A stretch of DNA of 32,824 bases from Candidatus Rokuibacteriota bacterium. Its GTDB lineage: Bacteria; Methylomirabilota; Methylomirabilia; Rokubacteriales; CSP1-6. The notes under the pieces were generated by a model. That model was not told where the DNA came from, searched no databases, and was given only the letters and a program-made list of their open reading frames with translations. A program made the translations under genes and the position numbers. Within the stretch, counting starts at the first letter, position 1, and every line of letters begins with the position of its first letter. Positions 24,076-31,960 of this stretch are shown here, piece by piece. The stretch spans positions 1 through 32,824 of the forward strand of contig JACQWC010000171.1 in the NCBI GenBank assembly GCA_016209635.1. The letters are read 5' to 3'.

Positions 24076-25131
24076 TCAGACCGAGGGCTCCGAACGGGTC
24101 GCCGCCCCCGACACCGGCATCGACACCGCCAGGGTTTCACCGCCGCGGCGACTCGATTCGCGGGCGAGGCTTTCGAGCATGACGCACAGCGATGCCTCGG
24201 CGAGGTTGGCGCCGCGCGGCGCGGCGCCTGTCACCTCCGCGAGGAACCGGCCGGCCACGGGCTCGAACCAATCGGGGTGCACGGACCCGTTGGAGAGTGC
24301 CGGCGGGCACAACCAGCGCTGCTCGCGCCCGCCTTGCGTGAGCACGCAGGTGTCGTCGTGGAGCTCGATCGTGCCGCCGGTCCCCGTGAGCCGCGCCCAG
24401 TTTCTCCGGGTATCGGCGGCCCAGGTCAGCGAGATGTCGGCGGCGGCATTGGAAAAGGCCACGTGCACCGTGGCCGTGTCCTCGACCGGCCACCCGGCGT
24501 TCCGCCGCCTCTCGAGCCTGGCGCTCACGGACGTCGGCCGCTCGCCGAGCCATCGCTGGAGCACGTAGAACACGTGCCAGCCGTGATCGCTGAGAATGCC
24601 GCCGCCGGCGACGTCAGGGTCCAGCCGCCAGTTGGTCCCCTGCCCGTCGCGGACCGGCGCCGGACTCGTCCGCAGCGTCTGCCAGACGACCCGTGTGACC
24701 TGGCCGATGGCCCCCTGCCGCACCAGCTCCGCCGTCCGCTTGATGATCGGCGCATGATGCCAGTTGTGGACCGTGTGGAGGACGCGGCCGGTGGCCACCG
24801 CGAGCCGAGTCACCGACGTCAGCTCGGCGATGGAGCGGACGAGCGGCTTCTCGCAGAGCGCATGGAGCCCCCGCCCGAGCGCGCGCTCGATCAGGCGCGC
24901 GTGGCTCGAGGGCGGCGTGCAGATGTCGACGAAGTCGAGCTGCGCGTCCGCCAACAGCGCCTCCGCCGAGGCGTACCAGCGGGCGGCCGGCAGGCGCGCC
25001 GCCACGTCCGCCTCTCGCGCGCGCTGGAGGTCGGTGACCGCGACGATCTGGACCTCGTCGCGACCCGCCCATCCCGGCAGGTGGCCCTCGACGGCGACGT
25101 TGCCCAGACCGATGATCGCGCCCCGCAGCAT
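24076..25131 (-). CDS. Gfo/Idh/MocA-family oxidoreductase
   Basis: The 351-residue protein has an N-terminal Rossmann fold (AIIGLGNVAVEGHLPG, residues 6-20), the family's EKP motif at 94-96 and the C-terminal domain signature GGGILSDHGWHVFYVL. Members oxidise or reduce sugars and inositols with NAD(P), for example myo-inositol dehydrogenase. It begins one base after the aminotransferase stop and would supply a keto group for that enzyme to aminate, a common pairing in amino-sugar and aminocyclitol pathways. The specific substrate is unknown. Confidence 0.9.
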   Translation of the reverse strand: MLRGAIIGLGNVAVEGHLPGWAGRDEVQIVAVTDLQRAREADVAARLPAARWYASAEALLADAQLDFVDICTPPSSHARLIERALGRGLHALCEKPLVRSIAELTSVTRLAVATGRVLHTVHNWHHAPIIKRTAELVRQGAIGQVTRVVWQTLRTSPAPVRDGQGTNWRLDPDVAGGGILSDHGWHVFYVLQRWLGERPTSVSARLERRRNAGWPVEDTATVHVAFSNAAADISLTWAADTRRNWARLTGTGGTIELHDDTCVLTQGGREQRWLCPPALSNGSVHPDWFEPVAGRFLAEVTGAAPRGANLAEASLCVMLESLARESSRRGGETLAVSMPVSGAATRSEPSV

Positions 25132-25132
25132 C

Positions 25133-26461
25133 CTACTGGAGCCCGTACTCCCGAGCCACCACCTCCAGGGCTTCGTCCAGAATGGCGAGCCCAGCGAGCG
25201 CCGTGTCCTCGCGGATGATCAGGGGCGGATTGATCCGGATGGAGGGAGAGTACGTCATGGCGACGAGGCCGCGGCGCAGGCATTCCTGGTAGAGCGCCCG
25301 GGTCACGTCCTTCCCCAGCGGCTCCTTGGTCTCGCGGCTCTTGACCAGCTCGACGCCGAGCATGAGCCCTTTGCCCCGGACTTCGCCCACGCACCGGTAT
25401 TTCTCCTTGAGCGCCTCCAGCCTCGCCAGCATCACCTTGCCAACGCGCTCGGAATTCCTGACCAAGTCCTCCGTCAGGATGATCTCGAGCGCCGCGAGCC
25501 CCGCGGCGGAGGCCAAGGGGTTGCCGCCGTAGCTCGACGAGCTGGCGCTGGGATTGGACCAGGGCGCGCGGCTCGTCAGCGCGTCGGTCGAGATCACAGC
25601 GCTCAGCGGGAACCCCCCGCCCATGCCCTTCCCGACCGTCATCACGTCGGGAACGACGCCGTCGTGATCGGAGCCCCACATCGTCCCGGTGCGCCCGAAG
25701 CCCGTCAGCATCTCGTCGAGGACGAACAGCGCGCCGTGCTCCTTCGCGATGGCCTGGACGGCACTGAGGAACCCCGGCGGCGGGACGACATTCCCGGCCG
25801 GTCCCTGGATCGGCTCGACGATGACGGCGGCGATCTCACCGCCGGTCTGGTAGCGGATGACGTCGCGGAGATACTCGGCGCACGCGATCCCACACTCGGG
25901 ATAGCGGAGCCTCAGCGGACAGCGATAGCAGTCGGCGTACGGGGAGAGGTACTGACCGGGCAGGAAGGGCCCCAGGCGATGCTTGAACTCGCTCCCGAGG
26001 AGCCCCAGCACGCCGCCGGTCTTGCCGTGAAACCCGCCCCAGAATCCGATGACCTCGTGGTTGCCGGTCGCCGCCCGGGCCAGGCGCAACGCCGCTTCCA
26101 CCGCCTCCGCACCGCCGGAAAAGAGCTGGACGCGTGTCAGCCCCTCGGGCGTGGTCGTCGCCAGCAGGTCGAGGAACCGCGCCCGCGTCTCCGTCGTGAA
26201 GCTGCCGAACGTGAGCCGCTCGACCTGGCGCTTGAGCGCGTCGACGTAGTGTGGGTGGCAGTGCCCGACGCTTCCGACTCCGATGCCGGCGATGAAGTCG
26301 ATGTACGCATTGCCGTCTTCGTCGAAGAGCGCGCACCCCTCACCGCGCGCCATCGCGAGACCCGAGTAGAGGGCGAACGATTGGAGGCCGGGAGCCATGT
26401 AGCGCGCCTCCCGGGCAACGATGTCGCGCGAGCGCGGTCCCACCTCCCGGCGCCCGCTCAC
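25133..26461 (-). CDS. Class-III (PLP-dependent) aminotransferase
   Basis: The 442-residue protein has the class-III layout: FSGGAEAVEAALRLAR (114-129), FHGKTGG (144-150), the PLP-ring Asp in LDEMLTGFGRTG (D249) and the Schiff-base lysine in TVGKGMGGGFPLSAV (K278). A four-cysteine loop (C178, C181, C190, C194) follows YADCYRCP, a feature seen in a subset of this family. It moves an amino group onto a keto or aldehyde substrate. Start GTG 26461 overlaps the ATP-grasp stop (GTGA). Its place between the ATP-grasp and oxidoreductase genes supports a biosynthetic role over amino-acid breakdown. Confidence 0.9.
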   Translation of the reverse strand: MSGRREVGPRSRDIVAREARYMAPGLQSFALYSGLAMARGEGCALFDEDGNAYIDFIAGIGVGSVGHCHPHYVDALKRQVERLTFGSFTTETRARFLDLLATTTPEGLTRVQLFSGGAEAVEAALRLARAATGNHEVIGFWGGFHGKTGGVLGLLGSEFKHRLGPFLPGQYLSPYADCYRCPLRLRYPECGIACAEYLRDVIRYQTGGEIAAVIVEPIQGPAGNVVPPPGFLSAVQAIAKEHGALFVLDEMLTGFGRTGTMWGSDHDGVVPDVMTVGKGMGGGFPLSAVISTDALTSRAPWSNPSASSSSYGGNPLASAAGLAALEIILTEDLVRNSERVGKVMLARLEALKEKYRCVGEVRGKGLMLGVELVKSRETKEPLGKDVTRALYQECLRRGLVAMTYSPSIRINPPLIIREDTALAGLAILDEALEVVAREYGLQ

Positions 26462-27297
26462 CGGGATCCCCCAGCGAACCGGAGCGCCAGGTACGCGGCG
26501 ATGCGCTCGGCCGCCTCTTCGCGGTACAGCGCGAAGCTCGGCCACGCGTTGAGATCGAGCAGGACGAGCTCGCCGGTCGGCGTCGCGATCGCGTCACCCC
26601 CGTACACTTCGAGCCCGAGGGCCGTCGCCGCCCGCCGCACCGATCGGGCGAGCCGGGCCGCGTCGAGGGGGTACCCGGCGACCCGTTGATCCTTGTGGTA
26701 GAACCAGCGGAACCAGGGAGGCGCCCCGTCGGCGCGGGCCCCGGCGCCGATGCCGTAGAACTTCACCAGGTCGCCGTCGACCTGCGGCTGGATGACGGCC
26801 GTCGGGATCCCGCGCGCGGCCAGCGCGGCGAGAGCCTGCCGCGCCCCGTCGGCCGCCGGCGCGAACGTCACGTCCCCCTCCTGGGTGTTGTGGACGTCGG
26901 CGCGCTTCACCCACACCGGGAGCCCGTCGAGCTGATGGGCGCCGGTCGTCGGCACGACGCGACTCTCGACGAAGGGCGCGTTGGCCTCCTCGAGCAGGGC
27001 GATCATGCGCTCCCGATAGGTGTTGAGGACCGCCCGCGGTGCGTTCACGTGCGGGGTCCCGCGCAGCTCCAGGTCGCGGAGATACTCGAGGATCTCGACC
27101 CGCTCACACATGAGAAACACGCCGAGGGGTCGGGCGTCCGGGGTTCCGATGACATCCTCGGGGCTCTTGAGGTCCACCCGGAAGCCTCGCGTCTCGAGGT
27201 GCTTTCCCGTCAGTCTCAGGATCTCGGCGTCGTCACCCTCACGACCGGGTGAGTGGGCCAGTTCCCTGAAGATGCCCCAACAGTACGGATCGTCCAC
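26458..27297 (-). CDS. ATP-grasp domain protein (RimK-like)
   Basis: The 279-residue protein has an ATP-grasp organisation. An N-terminal preATP-grasp part is followed by the nucleotide-binding lysine in LPVWVKRADVHNTQEGDV, a second lysine in QVDGDLVKFYGIG, and the metal-binding end LVLLDLNAWPSFALYREEAAERIA. Such enzymes join a carboxylate to an amine or other nucleophile through an acyl-phosphate. Some relatives instead phosphorylate inositol phosphates, which would also fit this operon. Start GTG 27297 has GGAGG six bases upstream and lies three bases after the nucleotidyltransferase stop. Confidence 0.8.
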   Translation of the reverse strand: MDDPYCWGIFRELAHSPGREGDDAEILRLTGKHLETRGFRVDLKSPEDVIGTPDARPLGVFLMCERVEILEYLRDLELRGTPHVNAPRAVLNTYRERMIALLEEANAPFVESRVVPTTGAHQLDGLPVWVKRADVHNTQEGDVTFAPAADGARQALAALAARGIPTAVIQPQVDGDLVKFYGIGAGARADGAPPWFRWFYHKDQRVAGYPLDAARLARSVRRAATALGLEVYGGDAIATPTGELVLLDLNAWPSFALYREEAAERIAAYLALRFAGGSR

Positions 27298-27300
27298 CTG

Positions 27301-28014
27301 TCACCTCCCCTTGCGTTCGCCCAGCGCCAACGTTTCCGCCAAGGCCACATCGGCGGCCCGATCGACGTCCACCACCGTGTCGATCACCTCGGCGTACAAC
27401 GGTTCCCCCTGCTGGACGAGCCACGCCAGGAACTCTCGGAGCCTTCCCAGCCCCGCCGGAGGCACCAAGGCCCGCGCCCGCATGGACATCATATACACAC
27501 CGGCCGTCACCATCGTCCCCGACTCCCTGCCGAGCCGCGTGACGCGACCGGCGTCATCGACGTCGACCCAGAGCGGGGTCTCATCCGCGACGAGCGGCGT
27601 CACCGCGAGGACCGTGGCGTCCGGGGGCCGGCGCAGCGCGGCGTCGACGAACCCGGCGAAGTCGGCCGGCCGACACCAGGCGTCCACGGTCGAAATCGGC
27701 GCACGACCGGCGGCCAGGCGTTGACTCACCTCGCGAAAGCTCTCCAGGGACGAGCGTGTCGTCTTGACGACGAACTCCGCGTCGAGCTCCGGAAAGCGCG
27801 AGCGGACCCAGCTCACACACGCACGCGCCTGCTCGTTCACGATGATGACCAGCGACGTGATGCCCGCGGCGGCGAAGTTCCTGATCACCGATTCGATCAG
27901 CGGCACGCCGGCGACCGGGACCAGCGGCTTGGGCATCGTGTAGCCGGCCCGGCGGAGGCGAGTGCCGTCACCCGCGGCGATGATCCCGCCCCGCAGCGCT
28001 CGCGCCGGGCTCAC
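27301..28014 (-). CDS. Sugar-phosphate-type nucleotidyltransferase
   Basis: The 237-residue protein opens with the nucleotidyltransferase signature GGIIAAGDGTRLRRAG and MPKPLVPVAGVPLIE (K29). The middle has WCRPADF where relatives have the Asp of the sugar-nucleotide site. The C-terminus is short and lacks the left-handed helix seen in acetyltransferase fusions. It should activate a phosphorylated sugar, polyol or choline-like alcohol with CTP or another NTP. A CDP-alcohol phosphatidyltransferase four genes later would use that product. GTG 28014 overlaps the HAD stop (GTGA). Confidence 0.87.
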   Translation of the reverse strand: MSPARALRGGIIAAGDGTRLRRAGYTMPKPLVPVAGVPLIESVIRNFAAAGITSLVIIVNEQARACVSWVRSRFPELDAEFVVKTTRSSLESFREVSQRLAAGRAPISTVDAWCRPADFAGFVDAALRRPPDATVLAVTPLVADETPLWVDVDDAGRVTRLGRESGTMVTAGVYMMSMRARALVPPAGLGRLREFLAWLVQQGEPLYAEVIDTVVDVDRAADVALAETLALGERKGR

Positions 28015-28733
28015 GGGAGCACCTCCGGAAGTTCGTCCAGCGACCGGATCACCCGGTCGCCCGGGCAGCACGGATCGGACTCTCGCGCCGCCTGGCCGAC
28101 CAGCCAGATGTGCGGCATGGCGACACCCCGCGCGCCCTCCATGTCGCGCGACCGCGAGTCGCCGACGAACGTCGCGTCGCCCGGCTCCACGCCGAGCTCG
28201 CCGAGCGCATGCCGGAAGATGCGGGGATCCGGTTTCCTCACGCCGAGCCGGGTGGAGTCGACGACGACCCCAAAGAACTGCCGGATGCCGGCCTCCTCGC
28301 AGACGGCCTCCAGATTGCCGTAGAAGTTGGAGACGATGCCGAGGCGGTAGCGACCGGCAAGTCGGGAGAGCAGCGGCGTGTTGTGGCCGAGGTGTCCGAG
28401 CGCGTCCTCGAGGAACCGCGTCGCGATTCGCTGAGTGAGTCGCTCGTCATCGACGCCCAGCGCTGCGCTGACGCCGCCGACGAGACGCCGGACGGTCTCG
28501 CGGAGCGAGAGCGTCGCCGGCACGGTCCCGACGAGCGCTTCATCGGCCCCGTAGAAGAGCGGATCGAACGTTTCCTCCGCGGCCGCGATCCCGGCCGCTC
28601 GATAGAGCGTGAACACCCGCTCCTTCCAGGGAAGCCCCGGGGCATCAAGGGTCCCTCCGAAGTCGAACAGGAGGGCGGCCGGGCTGCGGCCGTCCACACG
28701 CTCTGTCGCGAGTCCGGGGCTCACCCTCTGCAC
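28011..28733 (-). CDS. HAD-family hydrolase
   Basis: The 240-residue protein has the HAD motifs: nucleophile D24 in LLFDFGGTLD, motif II IVSNFYG, the lysine in VRKPDPRIF and motif IV FVGDSRSRDMEGA. The second Asp of the usual DxD is Gly26; DFGGT variants occur in some HAD-IA proteins. It probably acts as a phosphatase on a small phosphorylated metabolite. Translation begins at GTG 28733 or GTG 28724; neither has a clear ribosome binding site and the gcvPB stop is one base away. It is the first gene after the glycine cleavage set and may mark the start of the biosynthetic operon. Confidence 0.87.
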   Translation of the reverse strand: MQRVSPGLATERVDGRSPAALLFDFGGTLDAPGLPWKERVFTLYRAAGIAAAEETFDPLFYGADEALVGTVPATLSLRETVRRLVGGVSAALGVDDERLTQRIATRFLEDALGHLGHNTPLLSRLAGRYRLGIVSNFYGNLEAVCEEAGIRQFFGVVVDSTRLGVRKPDPRIFRHALGELGVEPGDATFVGDSRSRDMEGARGVAMPHIWLVGQAARESDPCCPGDRVIRSLDELPEVLP

Positions 28734-28734
28734 A

Positions 28735-30207
28735 TCACCGGGTCTGCGACGGCGTCCACCTGAGATCCGGTTCGCGCGCGGCCTTGGTCTGGTCCAGGCG
28801 GCCGACGGGCGTCGTCACGGGGGCGTCGTGGATCGGCGCGGGGTCCGTCTCGGCCTCGCGGGCGATCTGGATCATGGCGTCGCAGAACGCGTCGAGCGTC
28901 TCCTTCGACTCCGTCTCGGTCGGCTCGATCATGAGCGCCTCCTCCACGATCAGCGGGAAGTACGTGGACGGCGCGTAGAAGCCGAGGTCGAGGAGGCGCT
29001 TGGCGATGTCCGTCGCGGTCACGCCGAGCTTCTTCTGGCGGCGCGCCGACACCACGCACTCGTGCATGCACGGGCCGGGCGCGGCCAGGTCGTAGTGCGC
29101 CTCCAGGCGCTTCATGACGTAGTTCGCGTTCAGCACCGCGTTCTCCGCCACGCTCCTGAGCCCGTCCGCGCCCATCGTGCGGATGTAGGCGTAGGCGCGC
29201 ACCAGCATGCCGAAGTTGCCCCAGAAGGCCTGGAGCTTGCCGATCGACTTCGGTCGCTTCCAGTCGAGCGCGTAGCGCTCGGCCCGCTTGACGACGACCG
29301 GCGCCGGGAGGAAGGGCTCGAGGTGGGCCCGGACGCCGACCGGTCCGGCCCCGGGCCCGCCGCCGCCGTGCGGCGTCGTGAAGGTCTTGTGGAGGTTGAA
29401 GTGGCAGACGTCGAAGCCGAGGTCGCCCGGACGGGTGACGCCGAGGATCGCGTTCAGGTTGGCGCCATCCATGTACACCTGCACCCCCTGCGCGTGGCAC
29501 AGCTCGGTGATCTCGATGATGCGCGTCTCGAAGAGGCCGAGGGTGTTGGGCACGGTGACCATGAACGCGGCGACGCTTCCGTCGAGGTTCCGCTCGAGGT
29601 CACCGAGGTCGACCTCGCCGTTCGCGTCCGACTTGAGCTGCACGACCTCGTAGCCCGCAATGGCGGTCGACGCCGGGTTGGTCCCGTGGGCCGAGTCGGG
29701 GACCAGCACCTTCGTCCGCCGCTCGCCCCGGGCGCGGTGGTAGGCGCGGATCATCAGGACGCCGGCCAGCTCCCCCTGGGCGCCGGCGGCCGGCTGGAGG
29801 GACACGGCGTCCATCCCGGCGATCTCGCCGAGGGCCTGCGCGAGCTCGTCCATGAGCCGCAGCGCCCCCTGGCTCCCGCGCTCGGGCGTGAGCGGGTGGA
29901 GGTGCGCGAAGCCCGCGAGGCGTGCCATGTCCTCGTTGATTCGCGGGTTGTACTTCATCGTGCACGACCCGAGGGGATAGAAGTGTGTGTCGACGCCGTA
30001 GTTCATGCGGCTGAGGCGCGAGTAGTGCCGGACGACGTCGAACTCCGAGACCTCGGGAAGCGCCGGCGGCTCGGCCCGGAGGTAACGGGGGGGGAGCAGG
30101 GACGCCAGGGCCTTCCCCGGCACGTCGGCCTCGGGAAGCGAGTAGGCCGTCCGGCCCGGCGAGGACAGCTCGAAGATCAGCCGGTCGTAGGCGGGCCCGG
30201 CCATCAC
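28735..30207 (-). CDS. gcvPB: Glycine dehydrogenase (decarboxylating) subunit 2
   Basis: The 490-residue protein is the PLP-carrying half of split P-protein. Key stretches are [39 protein letters not shown] and the PLP lysine in [18 protein letters not shown] (K274). With subunit 1 it decarboxylates glycine and passes the aminomethyl group to lipoyl-GcvH. GTG 30207 overlaps the gcvPA stop (GTGA); ATG 30204 is the next codon and equally possible. The C-terminal tail after about residue 460 is weakly conserved. Confidence 0.96.
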   Translation of the reverse strand: MMAGPAYDRLIFELSSPGRTAYSLPEADVPGKALASLLPPRYLRAEPPALPEVSEFDVVRHYSRLSRMNYGVDTHFYPLGSCTMKYNPRINEDMARLAGFAHLHPLTPERGSQGALRLMDELAQALGEIAGMDAVSLQPAAGAQGELAGVLMIRAYHRARGERRTKVLVPDSAHGTNPASTAIAGYEVVQLKSDANGEVDLGDLERNLDGSVAAFMVTVPNTLGLFETRIIEITELCHAQGVQVYMDGANLNAILGVTRPGDLGFDVCHFNLHKTFTTPHGGGGPGAGPVGVRAHLEPFLPAPVVVKRAERYALDWKRPKSIGKLQAFWGNFGMLVRAYAYIRTMGADGLRSVAENAVLNANYVMKRLEAHYDLAAPGPCMHECVVSARRQKKLGVTATDIAKRLLDLGFYAPSTYFPLIVEEALMIEPTETESKETLDAFCDAMIQIAREAETDPAPIHDAPVTTPVGRLDQTKAAREPDLRWTPSQTR

Positions 30208-31547
30208 GCCACCGCCTTCCCGAGCGCCTGGGCGAGCACGTCGATCTCCTCCCGCGTGCGTTTCTCGGTGACCGCGACGAGCAGGCAGTCCCCGAGCCGC
30301 CGCTCGAACCGCTTGAGCGGCACACCCCCGAGGATCCGCTGCCTGAGCAAGCGCGCGACGACGCGCTCGGGCGGCTTCGGCAGCCGGAGGGTGAACTCCT
30401 TGAAGAACGGCGCCGCGAAGCGGAGCGACACCCCGGGAATCGCCGTGAGCCGCTCCGCCGCGTAGTGCGCCTTCGCGGTCGAGAGCTCCCCGACCCGGGC
30501 GAGCCCCTGCCGGCCGACGATGGCCAGGTAGATCGTCCCCATCAGCGCGCAGAGCGCCACGTTCGTGCAGATGTTGGACGTCGCCTTCGCGCGCCGGATG
30601 TGCTGCTCCCGCGTCTGGAGGGTCAGCACGAAGCCCCGGCGGCCGTCGCGATCGACGGTCGCGCCCACGAGGCGGCCCGGCATCCGCCGCACCAGCTCCT
30701 CCCGCGCCGCGAAGACGCCCAGGCTCGGCCCGCCGAACGACATCGGCACGCCCAGCGCCTGCCCCTCGCCCACCGCGATATCCGCGCCCTGGCGGCCCGG
30801 CGCCTCGAGCACGCCCAGGTTCACGGGATCGGCGGCGACGATCAGGAGCGCCCCCGCGCCGTGCGCCACTTCCGCCGCGGCCGCCACGTCCTCGAGGCAG
30901 CCGTAGAAGTTCGGCGTCTGGATCGCGAGCGCCGCGGTGCTCCCGCCGCAGAGCCGCCGGGTGGCGTCGAGGTCGAGGACGCCATCCGGTGCGGGGACCT
31001 GGCGGAGGCGGACGCCCGGCCCCTCGGCGTAGGTCGCCGCCACCCGGCGGTGGAGCGGGTTCACGCCGTCGGCGAGCAGGACCTCACCGCGGCCCGTCAC
31101 CGCGTGCGCCATCAGCACGGCCTCCGCGAGCGCCGACCCGCCGTCGTAGATGGAGGCGTTCGCCACGTCCATCCCGGTCAGCTCCGCGATCATGGTCTGG
31201 TACTCGTAGATCGTCCGGAGCGTGCCCTGGCTCGCCTCCGGCTGGTAGGGCGTGTAGGCCGTGAAGAACTCGCCGCGGGAGATCAGGTGGTTGATCGGGC
31301 TCGGCACGTAGTGATCGTAGGCGCCCGCGCCGAGAAAGCAGGTGTAGGCGTCGGCGTCGGCGTTCTCCGCGGCCAGCGCGCGCATCGCGCGGATGAGGTC
31401 CATCTCCGCGAGTGCCCCCCCGAGCGCGAGCGGCCGCGCGAGCCTGGCCTTCGGGGGGACGCGAGCCAGCAGGTCTTCGATCGAACGAGCGCCGATCACG
31501 GCGAGCATCTGGGACTGCTCGCCCGGCGTGTTCGGGATGTAGCGCAT
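30204..31547 (-). CDS. gcvPA: Glycine dehydrogenase (decarboxylating) subunit 1
   Basis: This 447-residue protein is the N-terminal half of split P-protein. It has the typical opening [60 protein letters not shown] and [12 protein letters not shown], and [14 protein letters not shown] near the C-terminus. It lacks the PLP lysine, which is on subunit 2. It begins directly after the gcvH stop (TGAATG) and overlaps gcvPB by four bases. Confidence 0.96.
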   Translation of the reverse strand: MRYIPNTPGEQSQMLAVIGARSIEDLLARVPPKARLARPLALGGALAEMDLIRAMRALAAENADADAYTCFLGAGAYDHYVPSPINHLISRGEFFTAYTPYQPEASQGTLRTIYEYQTMIAELTGMDVANASIYDGGSALAEAVLMAHAVTGRGEVLLADGVNPLHRRVAATYAEGPGVRLRQVPAPDGVLDLDATRRLCGGSTAALAIQTPNFYGCLEDVAAAAEVAHGAGALLIVAADPVNLGVLEAPGRQGADIAVGEGQALGVPMSFGGPSLGVFAAREELVRRMPGRLVGATVDRDGRRGFVLTLQTREQHIRRAKATSNICTNVALCALMGTIYLAIVGRQGLARVGELSTAKAHYAAERLTAIPGVSLRFAAPFFKEFTLRLPKPPERVVARLLRQRILGGVPLKRFERRLGDCLLVAVTEKRTREEIDVLAQALGKAVA

Positions 31548-31940
31548 TCAGTGCCCGCCCTGCGCCAGGAACTCCTCGTACTGCGCGGCGCTCAGCAGCC
31601 CCCCCCACTCCCCCGCGTTCGAGGGCACGATGACGATCATCCAGCCGCGGCCGTAGGGGTCCTGGTTGACGACCTCGGGCGCCGTCGGCAGGTCGGTGTT
31701 GACGGCGACGACCTCCCCGGCCACGGGGGCGAAGAGGTCGGAGACGGCCTTCACCGACTCGACGACGCCGAACGCCTGCCGCTGCGCGACGCGCGCGCCG
31801 ACCTTCGGCAGCTCGACGAACACGACGTCGCCGAGCTGCTCCTGCGCGTAGGCGGTGATGCCCACGCGCACCCGTCCGTCCTCCGCCCGCGCCCACTCGT
31901 GGTCACGCGTGTACCGCAGATCTCCCGGAACGTTTCCCAT
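31548..31940 (-). CDS. gcvH: Glycine cleavage system H protein
   Basis: This 130-residue lipoyl carrier has the normal H-protein length. It opens with RYTRDHEWAR, and the lipoylation site is the lysine in VVESVKAVSDLFAP (K64). It shuttles the aminomethyl group among P, T and L proteins. It lies 20 bases after gcvT and directly before gcvPA. The lipM-like enzyme encoded at 19362-20177 is a probable source of its octanoyl group. Confidence 0.96.
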   Translation of the reverse strand: MGNVPGDLRYTRDHEWARAEDGRVRVGITAYAQEQLGDVVFVELPKVGARVAQRQAFGVVESVKAVSDLFAPVAGEVVAVNTDLPTAPEVVNQDPYGRGWMIVIVPSNAGEWGGLLSAAQYEEFLAQGGH

Positions 31941-31960
31941 CGCATCCTCTCACCCCGATA

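Noticed and set aside
25878-25930. Four-cysteine loop in the class-III aminotransferase, considered as a possible new metal site
   Set aside because: A similar YCYRCP...C...C loop is common in one branch of the family, so it is not specific to this gene. A metal role remains unproven.
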